Part shown: positions 17,501 to 26,483 of the stretch, piece after piece | How the letters are laid out: each line of letters opens with the position of its first letter | How positions within the stretch are numbered: the first letter of the stretch is position 1 | Source: Sphingobium nicotianae | Lineage (GTDB): Bacteria; Pseudomonadota; Alphaproteobacteria; Sphingomonadales; Sphingomonadaceae | Length of the DNA stretch: 64,000 nucleotides | Reading direction: 5' to 3' | Assembly: GCF_018603885.1 (NCBI RefSeq) | Contig: NZ_JAHGAW010000004.1 | Span: forward strand, 62,001 to 126,000 | Program-made: the position numbers and the translations under genes | The notes under the pieces: generated by a model | What the model was told of the DNA's origin: nothing | The model's database searches: none | What the model saw: the letters and a program-made list of their open reading frames with translations, nothing else

Positions 17501-17532
17501 CGCCTGTGGGGCAGGCTGCACGGAGAATGAGA

Positions 17533-19065
17533 ATGGGACGCGGATTGGCTCGCCGGGGTGCGGGTGTCGACAAGGGCACCATCGTCGCGACGGCGCTGGC
17601 TGTGCTGGATGAGCAGGGGCTCATGGCCTGCACGACCGAGATGGTGGCGGCGCAGATCGGCGTCGATCCCGCCGAACTTGCCGCGCTCTTTGCGGATCGC
17701 CAGGCGATGCTGCGGGCCATGGCCGAGGAGATGACGGCCACAACCACCGCCCCGGCACTGGCGACGGGTTGGCGCGAACTGCTGAGTCAGCGAGCCAAGG
17801 CGGGGCGCGAGGCCATGCTCTCGCGGCGCGATGGCAGCCTGCTGTTCGCGCAGATGCCGGCGATGCTGCCGATCGGTGGGACGGAGCAGGCCGTCATACC
17901 AGCGCTATGCGGGGCGGGTTTTGCCCTGGCCGATGCGCGTGCCGCCATGCTGCTGGTCGATCGCTTCACCATCGGCGCGGCGCTGGCCGAGCAGAACGGC
18001 GTGGGTGCGCAGGATGGCTTCAAGGCGCAGCTCGAGGTTGTGCTGGCTGGCATCGTCGCTTCGCAGCCGATCGGCCTGACGGCGCGCCGGGACGACCGGC
18101 AGAGCCGTTTCCAGTCCAGCCTCTGGGTGTTCCTGCGGGATGCGCGCGAGAGCGCCAACATCTCTTTCGCGCGCACCGCGCATGTCAACGAACTCGACCG
18201 ACGTATCCTGCTCCTCCTCCAGGCGCAGGGCCCCAAGACGCTGGCGACCATTTCCATGGCCTGCGGTGTCGACAAGGCGCAGGTCAGCCGGGCGATCAAA
18301 CGGATGGGCGAGGTTTCGCTGCTGTCGCGTGGTGGCATCCGCGCGCCGATCCGCCTCAGCGCCGCCGGCCGCCAGCTCGCCGAGCGGCTGCTGCGGCAGG
18401 CTGAACTGCGCAATCGGGAGCTGACCTTCGGCATCAGCGACGAACAGATCGTCACTCTGTTCAGCGTGCTCGATACGCTGCTCGCCCGCGCGATCACTCT
18501 GTTCGAGCAGGAGCGCAAGTTCGTTGCCCTCAACCAGGGGCCGGAACAGGTCGATTTCAAGGATATGGTCGAGGAAGGGCTGCCCGACGAGAATGGCGTC
18601 GCGGTCGATCGCTCGCGCGTGCTGCCGCCCTTCATCACGCTCTGCTCCTACATGCTGCGCGGCGGTGCACTGGCGCACAAGCGCCGCACCGGCCTCTCGA
18701 ATTTCGAGACCTGGGTGCACACGGAAGTCTGCCGCAATCCGCCGATCAGCTGGCCGCAGCTCGTGCTGGCCCTGTATCGCGACCAGAGCCAGGCGGGGCG
18801 CACCGTCAATCATCTGATCGACATTGGCCTGGTGGCGCGCACCGGCAAGCCCGGCCGGCGCCACGGCTTCTTCGCGCCGACCGAAGAAGGGCGGCGGATC
18901 AACGACATCATCGAGGAGACAGCCCAGCGACGCAGCGAGTTCCTGTTCCAGGGCCTGCCCGCCGATCAGCTCGACAGCTTCATGACGGCCTTCGAGACGC
19001 TGGCCCACAATGCCGAGGTGCAGGTGGCGCGGGAGCGCGCCATCCAGGAGATGGACCGCAACTAG
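17533..19065 (+). CDS. TetR-MarR-MarR three-domain transcriptional regulator
   Basis: 510 residues from ATG 17533 (GGAG 7 nt upstream; ATG 17527 is only 1 nt from it). Residues ~1-178 form a TetR repressor: DNA-binding helices (VDKGTIVATALAVLDEQGL...AAQIGVDPAELAALFADRQAML) plus a TetR class C-terminal region. Residues ~217-333 are a MarR winged helix (NELDRRILLLLQ, GVDKAQVSRAIKRMGEVSLL, IRLSAAGRQLAERL). Residues ~361-510 form a second, weaker MarR-like unit (ISWPQLVLALYRDQSQAGRTVNHLIDIGLV, FAPTEEGRRINDII). The frame is intact throughout, so this is a real fusion. Its targets may include the nearby SDR genes. Confidence 0.85.
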   Translation: MGRGLARRGAGVDKGTIVATALAVLDEQGLMACTTEMVAAQIGVDPAELAALFADRQAMLRAMAEEMTATTTAPALATGWRELLSQRAKAGREAMLSRRDGSLLFAQMPAMLPIGGTEQAVIPALCGAGFALADARAAMLLVDRFTIGAALAEQNGVGAQDGFKAQLEVVLAGIVASQPIGLTARRDDRQSRFQSSLWVFLRDARESANISFARTAHVNELDRRILLLLQAQGPKTLATISMACGVDKAQVSRAIKRMGEVSLLSRGGIRAPIRLSAAGRQLAERLLRQAELRNRELTFGISDEQIVTLFSVLDTLLARAITLFEQERKFVALNQGPEQVDFKDMVEEGLPDENGVAVDRSRVLPPFITLCSYMLRGGALAHKRRTGLSNFETWVHTEVCRNPPISWPQLVLALYRDQSQAGRTVNHLIDIGLVARTGKPGRRHGFFAPTEEGRRINDIIEETAQRRSEFLFQGLPADQLDSFMTAFETLAHNAEVQVARERAIQEMDRN

Positions 19066-19137
19066 CGATTGGGTGGGGCTTTCCGCCGCCCACAACCCTA
19101 AAACGCCGAACGGGTTTCCCTGGGGTATGCTTTGGCC

Positions 19138-20034
19138 TCACTCCGGCAGCGGGATGAACTCGCTGTCGCCCGGCACACGGTCGAAGCGACCCTGCTTCCA
19201 GTCGGCCTTGGCCTGGTCGATGCGATCCTTCGAGCTGGAGACGAAATTCCAGAAGATGTTGCGCGGTTCGGCGAGCGGTTCGCCGCCGACCAGCATGATG
19301 CGGGCGGGGTCGGTGGCGCGCAGCACGATCTCGGCATCCGGCTTGAAGATGACCAGCTCGCCCGCCGCGAAGCCGCCCTCCTGCCCCTCGACCGCGATCG
19401 CGCCCTCGATCACATAGACGGCGCGCTCGATATGCTCGGCCTTGAGCTGGTAGCGCGCACCCTCGGCGAGGGCGACGTCGGCATAGAGCATGTCCGAGAA
19501 GGTGCGTACCGGCGAGGTCATGCCGTCGCTGGTGCCGGCGACGACGCGGATCGTGACCCCGTCCGCCTCCGCCTGGGGTATCTCGGCGGCACCATGATGA
19601 AAGAATTCCGGCGCGGTCTCCTCATGCGCCGTCGGCAGCGCCACCCAGGTCTGCAGACCGAACAGCGGGCCGCCTGATGCGCGCACCTCCGGCCCGGTGC
19701 GCTCGCTGTGGACGATGCCGCGACCGGCGGTCATCCAGTTGACCTCGCCGGGCCGGATCGTCTGGACGGAGCCCAGCGAATCGCGATGCAGGATTTCGCC
19801 CTCCAGCAGGTAGCTGACGGTGGCGAGGCCGATATGCGGATGCGGGCGCACGTCCATGCCATCGCCGGCGCGCATCGTGATCGGACCGAACTCGTCGAAG
19901 AAGATGAACGGGCCAACCATGCGCTGATGCGCCGAGGGCAGCGCGCGCCGCACGGTGAAGCCATCGCCCAGATCGCGCACCGGCGGCAGGATGATCATGT
20001 CGACGGCGTCGATGTCGGTCTCGCGCAAGGTCAT
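19138..20034 (-). CDS. Pirin-family protein
   Basis: 298 residues, a double cupin. The N-terminal metal site is intact: PHPHIG gives two His, and IVHSER gives the third His and a Glu. The C-terminal cupin ([25 protein letters not shown]) lacks metal ligands, as is usual. Bacterial pirins have been linked to quercetin 2,3-dioxygenase activity or to modulating enzymes, so the role here is open. GGAG precedes ATG 20034. A second pirin (23517-24386) lies 3.5 kb away. Confidence 0.9.
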   Translation of the reverse strand: MTLRETDIDAVDMIILPPVRDLGDGFTVRRALPSAHQRMVGPFIFFDEFGPITMRAGDGMDVRPHPHIGLATVSYLLEGEILHRDSLGSVQTIRPGEVNWMTAGRGIVHSERTGPEVRASGGPLFGLQTWVALPTAHEETAPEFFHHGAAEIPQAEADGVTIRVVAGTSDGMTSPVRTFSDMLYADVALAEGARYQLKAEHIERAVYVIEGAIAVEGQEGGFAAGELVIFKPDAEIVLRATDPARIMLVGGEPLAEPRNIFWNFVSSSKDRIDQAKADWKQGRFDRVPGDSEFIPLPE

Positions 20035-20139
20035 GGCAGCTCCTCCCTGGTCCGGAGCGACGCTAGCAGCGTGCGGCGGGCAAGTCGCTATGCAAGAAGG
20101 ATCAATGGGCTATTGCCTGATGCAGGAGCCAGCAAGGAC

Positions 20140-21108
20140 ATGATCGAACGGACCGCCATCATCCCGGACACCGCCGCGCCTGCCACCGCCGCGCCCGGTC
20201 CGCTGGCGCCGGGCATCCGCATCCGGCCGCAGCGCGAGGCGATGATCGATGCGCCGGGCGGGCGCGTCTATGCGCGCATCGACGGCGATCTTTCCGGGCC
20301 GCGTGCGCCGATTGTCTTCCTCCATGGCGGGCCGGGGAGCGCGCACTGGTATTTCCTCAACGGGACCGCGCTGGCCGACGAGCGCGGGGTGATCCTTTAC
20401 GACCAGCTCGACAGCGGCCGATCGGACCAGCCCGGCGACACCGACAACTGGACGGTGCCCCGTTTCGTGGCCGAGCTGGAGGCAGTGCGTGCAGCCCTCG
20501 GCATCGCGCGCTGGCATGTGCTCGGCAGCAGTTGGGGCGGAACCATCGCCCTGGAATATGCCGCGCGGCGACCGGCCGAGCTGGCGAGCGTGATCATCCA
20601 GTCGCCCCTGATTTCGACGGCGCTGTGGCTGCGTGATGCGCAACGGCTGCGGGCGCGCCTGCCCGCGGCGGTGCGCAAGACGCTGGCCGCCTGTGATGTG
20701 CCAGGCAGCTTGCCGGCCGATCAGTGCGATGCGGCCAAGGAGATTTTCTATCGGCGCTTCGTCAATCTCGTCGAGCCCGCGCCGGAGATCGCGGCCTACA
20801 AGGCAGCGCTACCCCGCAGCTTCAGCGAGAATATCTATCATCATATGTGGGGCTGGGCGGAATTCAGCGCGAGCGGGACGCTGAAGGACTATGACGGAAC
20901 GCCCCTTCTCGGGAAACTGGACGGCGCGCGGACGCTGTTTGTCGCAGGCGAACATGACGAGGCGATGCCGCGGACGATCGCGGGCTTCGCGCGCCGCGTG
21001 CCTGGCGCCACCTTTGCCGAGGTGCCCGGCGCGGCGCATTCGATCATGAACGACAATCCACTGGCCTATCTGGATCTATTGCGACCTTGGCTGGCGGCGC
21101 ATGATTGA
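20140..21108 (+). CDS. Alpha/beta hydrolase, proline iminopeptidase (S33)-like
   Basis: 322 residues from ATG 20140. Oxyanion motif FLHGGPGSAHWYF, nucleophile elbow GSSWGG (Ser), acid in VAGEHDEAMP and His in GAAHSIMNDN complete a catalytic triad. The GGPG plus SWGG combination is typical of S33 peptidases that remove N-terminal proline, but related hydrolases act on other amides and esters. The N-terminal ~30 residues are Ala/Pro-rich (DTAAPATAAPGPLAPG) and not part of the fold. It is divergent from the pirin at 19138. Confidence 0.87.
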   Translation: MIERTAIIPDTAAPATAAPGPLAPGIRIRPQREAMIDAPGGRVYARIDGDLSGPRAPIVFLHGGPGSAHWYFLNGTALADERGVILYDQLDSGRSDQPGDTDNWTVPRFVAELEAVRAALGIARWHVLGSSWGGTIALEYAARRPAELASVIIQSPLISTALWLRDAQRLRARLPAAVRKTLAACDVPGSLPADQCDAAKEIFYRRFVNLVEPAPEIAAYKAALPRSFSENIYHHMWGWAEFSASGTLKDYDGTPLLGKLDGARTLFVAGEHDEAMPRTIAGFARRVPGATFAEVPGAAHSIMNDNPLAYLDLLRPWLAAHD

Positions 21109-21205
21109 TGTGCTCGCCGCCTGAGCGCGGAAATATTACCGCTGCGGCTGATCCCAAGCAGGGGCCGATTCGTTAGCAGGGCGGGAGCGGATGGAGGGGA
21201 CTAAA

Positions 21206-21982
21206 ATGAGCGACATTGCCGAGACCGTTCTGAGCCTGCTGCAGAAGCCGAGCGATGCGGCCGCCTGGGCCGCCGTGCTGGCGCCCGATGCGACGCACGA
21301 AATATTAGGCGGCACGATCGAAGGACGCGATGCCGTCGCGGCGCGGCTCGGCAATGATCTATTCGCTCAGCTCGACTGGGAGCGGTTGGACAAGCCCGGC
21401 AAGATCGTCTTCGCCGGTCGGGCCCGCCCGGGCGGCACTGGCCGTTCGCTTGCGCTGACGATCGAGGGCAAGGATGGCCTCGTCACGCGCTTCTGCCAGC
21501 AGATGCTGACCCCGCCGCCGTCCAGCGGCGGCACGCCGATGGTGATGTCCGACGCGCTGCGGGAGAGGATCGACACGGCGCTGGCGGAAAAGCATGCCAT
21601 GTATATGGCCTATGTCGACAAGGAGGGGCGGCCGCATCTCTCGATGCGTGGTTCGATCCTGACCCTGGGCCCGGACAGCCTCGGCCTGTGGGCGCGCGCC
21701 GGCGGCGGTATGCCCGAGGCGGTCGCGGACAATCCGAACGTCGCGCTCTTCTATCGCGATGAGGTGGCGCGGGCGATGTACCAGATCACCGGCCGCGCCC
21801 GGATCGCCGAGGATGAGGCGACGCGCCGGCGCATCTACGACGCCATGCCAGTCGTCGAGCAGCGCCACGACTTTGCCGAGATCGGCACGGCGATCGTCGT
21901 CGATCTCGATCTCGTCACCGGCTGGGCCGGCTTCAGCGCGACCGGCCAGATCGACCCGGTGCGGCTGGTGCGGGGCGCCTAG
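21206..21982 (+). CDS. SnoaL-like + pyridoxamine-phosphate-oxidase-like two-domain protein
   Basis: 258 residues from ATG 21206 (ggagggg upstream). Residues ~1-105 look like a small SnoaL/NTF2-type domain (VLAPDATHEILGGTIEGRDAVAARL). Residues ~115-258 look like an FMN-binding split barrel of the PNPOx family (MYMAYVDKEGRPHLSMRGSILTLGPDSLGLWAR and NPNVALFYRD). Such barrels bind FMN, F420 or haem; which one is not clear. It may share a transcript with the alpha/beta hydrolase 97 nt upstream. It is followed by a 26-bp inverted repeat. Confidence 0.75.
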   Translation: MSDIAETVLSLLQKPSDAAAWAAVLAPDATHEILGGTIEGRDAVAARLGNDLFAQLDWERLDKPGKIVFAGRARPGGTGRSLALTIEGKDGLVTRFCQQMLTPPPSSGGTPMVMSDALRERIDTALAEKHAMYMAYVDKEGRPHLSMRGSILTLGPDSLGLWARAGGGMPEAVADNPNVALFYRDEVARAMYQITGRARIAEDEATRRRIYDAMPVVEQRHDFAEIGTAIVVDLDLVTGWAGFSATGQIDPVRLVRGA

Positions 21983-22009
21983 AGACTCGCGATATCGAGG
22001 GAAATCTCT

Positions 22010-22083
22010 CCGTTCGTGTCGAGCGAAGTCGAGACACGTTGAGGCTGAGCTAGGCGCGTCTCGACTTCGCTCGACACGAACGG
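22010..22083. repeat. 26-bp perfect inverted repeat (cgttcgtgtcgagcgaag type)
   Basis: Arms at 22010-22035 and 22058-22083 are exact reverse complements separated by 22 nt. It lies between convergent genes (SnoaL-PNPOx protein and ilvE) and may act as a two-way terminator. The arm begins like the other cgttcg repeats but then differs. Confidence 0.8.
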
Positions 22084-22127
22084 GAAGCCGTTTCACCTGA
22101 TCGGATGGGCGCGCCCTCGGCTTCCGC

Positions 22128-23210
22128 TCACGCCAGCTTGGTCATCCAGCCATGCGTGTCCGGCTTCTGGCCGAGCTGCACGCCGACCAGCGCCTCGCGC
22201 AGCGTGCGCGCGACCTCGCCGCCGTCACCATTGCCGATGATGAAGCCGCCGCGGTTCGACTTGACCTCGCCGATCGGGGTGATGACCGCCGCGGTGCCGC
22301 AGGCGAACGCTTCCTTGAGCTTGCCGCTCTTCGCGTCCTCCATCCACTGGTCGAAGCTGTAGGGCTCTTCGCGCACCGTATAGCCGGCATCCTGTGCGAC
22401 GGCATGGAGCGAATCGCGGGTGATGCCGGGCAGGATCGATCCGTTGAGCGGCGGCGTGACGATCGTGCCGTCGTTGAACACGAACATGATGTTCATGCCG
22501 CCCAGCTCCTCGATCCACTTGCGCTCGACCGCGTCGAGGAACAGCACCTGGTCGCAGCCATGCTCGATGCCGACCGACTGAGGCATCAGGCTCGCTGCAT
22601 AATTGCCGCCGCACTTGGCCGCGCCGGTGCCGCCGGGGACGGCGCGGACATAATCATGGCTGACCCAGAGCGTCACGGCCGACTTGCCGCTCTTGAAATA
22701 GCCTCCGACGGGCGAGGCGATGACGCAGTAGATATAGTCGCGCGCCGGGCGCACGCCGAGGAACGCTTCGCTGGCGAACATGAAGGGGCGCAGGTAGAGG
22801 CTGCCCTTGTCGGCATCCGGCACCCAGTCGACATCGGCGGCGACGAGCTGGCGGATGCTCTCGACGAACAGTTCCTCGGGCAGATGCGGCATGGCGAGGC
22901 GCGTCGCACTGTGATTGAAGCGGGCGGCATTGGCCTCCGGGCGGAAGCTCGCGACCGATCCGTCGGGCAGGCGATAGGCCTTCAGCCCCTCGAAAATCTC
23001 CTGCGCATAATGCAGCACGGCGGCCGCCGGATCGAGCGGGATCGGCTGGCGCGGACCCAGCACCGCGTCGTGCCAGCCCTGACCCTCGGTATAACGGATC
23101 GTCACCATATGATCAGTGAAGAGCGTTCCGAAGCCGAGGCTCTCCATTGCGGCGGCGCGGTCCTCGGGCGAGGTGGGGTTGGGCAGCGTTTGGGTCGTGA
23201 AGTCCAGCAT
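22128..23210 (-). CDS. ilvE: Branched-chain-amino-acid aminotransferase (BCAT type II)
   Basis: 360 residues from ATG 23210. Fold-type IV PLP enzyme: the substrate and phosphate region is YAQEIFEGLKAYR near the N-terminus, and the PLP lysine lies in GTGAAKCGGNYAAS (residue ~200). WIEELGGMNIMFVF and FACGTAAVITPIGEV match BCATs strongly. It makes the last step of Leu, Ile and Val synthesis. The frame continues 340 codons upstream, but that part is antisense to the pirin gene. The upstream gap is AT-rich and holds an ATGACA-N14-TGTCAT repeat. Confidence 0.93.
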   Translation of the reverse strand: MLDFTTQTLPNPTSPEDRAAAMESLGFGTLFTDHMVTIRYTEGQGWHDAVLGPRQPIPLDPAAAVLHYAQEIFEGLKAYRLPDGSVASFRPEANAARFNHSATRLAMPHLPEELFVESIRQLVAADVDWVPDADKGSLYLRPFMFASEAFLGVRPARDYIYCVIASPVGGYFKSGKSAVTLWVSHDYVRAVPGGTGAAKCGGNYAASLMPQSVGIEHGCDQVLFLDAVERKWIEELGGMNIMFVFNDGTIVTPPLNGSILPGITRDSLHAVAQDAGYTVREEPYSFDQWMEDAKSGKLKEAFACGTAAVITPIGEVKSNRGGFIIGNGDGGEVARTLREALVGVQLGQKPDTHGWMTKLA

Positions 23211-23516
23211 TGCACGTCTCTCTGAAGAACTTTTATTACTTAAACATCGCCTCAAATGACATAAGAAAATAAAATTGTCATCAAGAACGTTTGAAAAATG
23301 CGCAATTTGAAAACGGCGATCCTTGACGATCCATCCGCGCGCGCACCTCCCCACCGGTCCCGGAGAGCTCCGAATGACGCGCTCGGTAACAGGAAGCGCA
23401 AGCGCTGTCATGCCTCTGCTATCATGCGGACCGGCGATCTTCTGTTGCGCACCCGCCCTTCCTATATTCCGGTCAACTGGACCGGCCCGAGGCGGCCGGC
23501 GCCCTGGAGCAATGAC
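23211..23516. other. 306-nt divergent promoter region of ilvE and a pirin gene
   Basis: The ilvE-proximal part (23225-23300) is strikingly AT-rich and includes the inverted repeat ATGACA (23256-23261) / TGTCAT (23276-23281), a possible regulator site. The rest is ordinary GC-rich DNA with short unconvincing frames. Confidence 0.5.
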
Positions 23517-24386
23517 ATGACGAAGACGATCCTCGGCCGCTACGGCACCAACCAGGGTCATTGGGTGGGCGACGGGTTCCCGGTGCGCTCGCTCTTTTCC
23601 TATAACGGCCTCGGCCAGGCGATCAGCCCGTTCCTCCTGCTCGACTATGCCGGGCCGCATCATTTCGAGCCGACGGTCGCGCGCCGCGGTGTCGGCGAGC
23701 ATCCGCATCGCGGCTTCGAGACGGTGACGATTGTCTATGACGGCGCGGTCGAGCATCGCGATTCGACCGGCAATGGCGGCGTGGTCGGGCCGGGCGACGT
23801 GCAGTGGATGACGGCCGCCGGCGGCATCATCCATGAGGAATATCATGCGCCGGGCTTCGCGAAGACCGGCGGGCCGTTCCGCATGGTGCAGATCTGGGTG
23901 AACCTGCCGGCAAAGGACAAGATGGCACCGGCCGGCTATCAGGGCATCGTCGCGGCGCAGATCCCGAGCGTCGCCTTGCCCGGCGAAGCCGGTTCGGCGC
24001 GGATCATCGCGGGCGACCTGATGGGCGCCAAAGGTCCGGCTCGCACCTTCACGCCGATCAATGTCTGGGACGTCTCGCTGTCGAACGGCGCCGACCTCGC
24101 GCTGCCGCTGCCCGAGGGGCATACGGCGCTGCTGGTCATTCTCTCCGGGCGGGTGACGGCCAATGGCGCGCAGCCGGCGGGCGAGGCGGAGGTGCTGCTG
24201 CTGAGCCGCAAGGGCGATGCCGTCACGCTGCATGCGGATGAGGCGGCGACGTTGCTGGTCCTGACCGGGGCGCCGATCGAGGAGCCGATCGTTGGCTACG
24301 GGCCGTTCGTGATGAACAGTCGCGAAGAGATCGTCCAGGCGGTCGACGACTTCAACAATGGCCGCTTCCTGCGCGAACCGGCCTGA
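23517..24386 (+). CDS. Pirin-family protein (second copy)
   Basis: 289 residues from ATG 23517; GGAG is 9 nt upstream. The metal site is EHPHRGFET and GGIIHEEYH. WMTAAGGIIHEE and GGPFRMVQIWVNLP are standard pirin blocks. It is only moderately like the pirin at 19138-20034, so the two are paralogues of different subfamilies rather than a recent duplication. Function unproved; quercetinase or regulatory roles are reported for the family. Confidence 0.9.
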   Translation: MTKTILGRYGTNQGHWVGDGFPVRSLFSYNGLGQAISPFLLLDYAGPHHFEPTVARRGVGEHPHRGFETVTIVYDGAVEHRDSTGNGGVVGPGDVQWMTAAGGIIHEEYHAPGFAKTGGPFRMVQIWVNLPAKDKMAPAGYQGIVAAQIPSVALPGEAGSARIIAGDLMGAKGPARTFTPINVWDVSLSNGADLALPLPEGHTALLVILSGRVTANGAQPAGEAEVLLLSRKGDAVTLHADEAATLLVLTGAPIEEPIVGYGPFVMNSREEIVQAVDDFNNGRFLREPA

Positions 24387-24404
24387 TCACTGCCTATCCC
24401 GCGC

Positions 24405-24710
24405 TCAGACGTAGCGCGGGATAGGCCCTTGCTGCGGCGTCTGGTCGGGCAGCTCGACGACCACCTCGTCGACGAAGCACCAGCCCCAGCCCTCCGGCGG
24501 ATCATAGCCTTCGATGATCGGATGGCCGGTCGCGTGGAAATGCGCCGTGGCGTGGCGACTGGGCGAATCGTCGCAGCAGCCGACATGACCGCAGCTGCGG
24601 CACAGGCGCAGATGCACCCACCAGCCGCCCGTTTTAAGGCATTCCTCGCAGCCCTTGGCGCTCGGCATCACCGCGTTGATCGTGTCCATGTGACGGCATT
24701 CATCACTCAT
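24405..24710 (-). CDS. UBP-type zinc-finger protein
   Basis: 101 residues. Spacing CRHMD...CEEC...CRSCGHVGCCD...RHATAHFHATGHPI is that of the ZnF-UBP fold, which binds zinc and, in eukaryotes, the C-terminus of ubiquitin. Small bacterial forms are common and of unknown role. ATG 24710 overlaps the stop codon of the flavoprotein gene (4-nt ATGA overlap), so the two are translationally coupled and probably work together. Confidence 0.85.
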   Translation of the reverse strand: MSDECRHMDTINAVMPSAKGCEECLKTGGWWVHLRLCRSCGHVGCCDDSPSRHATAHFHATGHPIIEGYDPPEGWGWCFVDEVVVELPDQTPQQGPIPRYV

Positions 24711-26425
24711 GCGTCTGCCCTTTCCCGTGCGGAGTCCGTCGCTGCCAATGCCGCATGGATCTGCGCGACGACGGCAGCGCCTTCGCCGACGGCGGCGGCC
24801 ACCCGCTTGGTCGATCCCGCGCGGATGTCGCCGATTGCGAAGACGCCGGGCATGCTGGTCTCCAGCGGCAGGACGGCGCGGCCGTCGCCCTGCGACTGGC
24901 AGGCCGCGCCGGTGACGACGAAGCCCTTGTCATCGAGCGCGACGCAGCCGTCGAGCCAGGCGCTGTTGGGATCGGCGCCGATGAACAGGAAGATGTGGTG
25001 CAGCGCGCAGACCTTCTCCGCGCCGGTGCGGCGCTGGCGGATGGTGCAGGCGGCGAGCCGGCCCTTCTCGTCGCCCTCGATTCCGACGATCTCGCTGCCG
25101 ACATGGATCTCGACATTGGGCAGGGCGGCGATGCGCTCGATCAGATATTTCGACATGGTGTCCTCGAGCGGCCGGCGCACGATGAGGTGCAACCGCTCGA
25201 CCTTGGGGGCGAGGAAGACCACGGCCTGCCCCGCGCTGTTGCCGCCGCCGACCAGGGCGATCTCCTCGCCGGCGCAGAGCTGCGCCTCGATCGGCGTCGC
25301 CCAGTAGGAAATGCTCGATCCCTCATACTGCTCGAGATTGGCGATGTCCGGTCGGCGGTAGCGCGCGCCCGAGGCGATCACGACCGTCCGTGCCCGCACG
25401 TCGCGCTTGTCGTCCAGCGCCAGGCGATGGAGCTGGCCATCGTCCGCGCCGCAATTCAGCATCGCCGCGCGCAGGGGGATCGCAACCTCGGCGCCGAACT
25501 TGAGCGCCTGGTTGAAGGCCCGTCCGGCGAGCGCCTGACCGGAAATGCCGGTCGGGAAACCGAGATAATTCTCGATTCGCGCCGAGGCGCCTGCCTGCCC
25601 GCCAAAGGCGCGCTCGTCGAGCACCAGCACCGAGAGCCCTTCGGACGCGGCATAGACCGAGGCGGCAAGACCGGCCGGGCCGGCGCCGATGATCGCGACG
25701 TCATAGACAGCGTCGGGATCGAGCTCGGGTGTGATGCCGAGGCAGGCGGCCGCTTGCGCATTGGTCGGGTTGCGCAGCATCTGGCCGTTGGGACAGACCA
25801 TCAACGGCAGCTCGTCCGGCAGCAGGCCGAGCCGCTCGACCAGCGCGCGGCCTTCGCCCTCGGTCGAGGCATCGAGCGCCATGTTGGGAAAGCCGCTGCG
25901 GGTGAGAAAGCCCTGCAGGCGCATCATCGCCGCGCTCTCCGGATCGCCGATCAGGATCGAGCCGGCGCCGCCCTCCTCGATCAGCGCGACACGGCGCAGG
26001 ATGAAGGCGCGCATGACCGTCTCGCCGACATCGGCCGAGCCGACCATCAACGCGCGCAGATGCGCGGCATCGAACGGCACGGCGGTGCAGCCCTCGCTGG
26101 AGGCGCGGCCGGCGGCGAGCGAGGCGCGCCCGGCGAGCTGGCTCACCTCGCCGCTGAACTGGCCCGGGCCATGGGTGACGATCGTTGCTTCGTCCGAAAG
26201 GCCGTCGCGGCGCACGACATCGATGCCGCCTGCGAGCACCAGCCAGCTCGGCACGCCCAACTCGCCTATCTCATAGACCGATTCGCCGGGTGCGAACTGG
26301 CGTGCGGGGCCGCTGGCGAAGCGCTGCGCCGTCTCGATCTGCGCCGGGCTGAGCACGGGAAACATCTGATATTGCCGGGTGGCGATCGTGCTCGTGCCAA
26401 TGTTCGTGGCGTTGCTCGCGTTCAT
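24707..26425 (-). CDS. cNMP-binding domain fused to a thioredoxin-reductase-like flavoprotein
   Basis: 572 residues from ATG 26425 (GTGAGG upstream). Residues ~15-130 resemble a cyclic-nucleotide-binding (Crp/EAD) beta-roll (RQFAPGESVYEIGELG, GPGQFSGEVSQLAGR). The C-terminal ~320 residues are a TrxB-like FAD/NADPH enzyme (AIIGAGPAGLAASVYAASEG, ALVGGGNSAGQA, GVFAIGDIRAGSTKRVAAAVGEG). The redox CxxC of TrxB is missing: the corresponding stretch reads SISYWATPIEAQLC. It therefore cannot reduce thioredoxin in the normal way. It is coupled to the UBP zinc-finger gene. Confidence 0.88.
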   Translation of the reverse strand: MNASNATNIGTSTIATRQYQMFPVLSPAQIETAQRFASGPARQFAPGESVYEIGELGVPSWLVLAGGIDVVRRDGLSDEATIVTHGPGQFSGEVSQLAGRASLAAGRASSEGCTAVPFDAAHLRALMVGSADVGETVMRAFILRRVALIEEGGAGSILIGDPESAAMMRLQGFLTRSGFPNMALDASTEGEGRALVERLGLLPDELPLMVCPNGQMLRNPTNAQAAACLGITPELDPDAVYDVAIIGAGPAGLAASVYAASEGLSVLVLDERAFGGQAGASARIENYLGFPTGISGQALAGRAFNQALKFGAEVAIPLRAAMLNCGADDGQLHRLALDDKRDVRARTVVIASGARYRRPDIANLEQYEGSSISYWATPIEAQLCAGEEIALVGGGNSAGQAVVFLAPKVERLHLIVRRPLEDTMSKYLIERIAALPNVEIHVGSEIVGIEGDEKGRLAACTIRQRRTGAEKVCALHHIFLFIGADPNSAWLDGCVALDDKGFVVTGAACQSQGDGRAVLPLETSMPGVFAIGDIRAGSTKRVAAAVGEGAAVVAQIHAALAATDSARERADA

Positions 26426-26483
26426 GCGGGGCCTCACATGCTGTCGGGCCCCAGAGGTTTCACGAGCGCCGCGCTTCGTCAAC

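Noticed and set aside
17194..17532. Upstream extension of the TetR-MarR-MarR frame
   Set aside because: It is antisense to the exported hypothetical gene for its first part and precedes the ribosome site; the frame simply lacks a stop.
22128..24233. Single 701-codon minus-strand frame covering ilvE and its upstream region
   Set aside because: Only the last 360 codons are BCAT. The rest is antisense to the pirin gene and lacks domain features, so it is not a fusion.
19138..24386. Recent duplication of the pirin gene
   Set aside because: The two pirins share only family motifs, not close sequence, and lie in opposite orientation with different neighbours.
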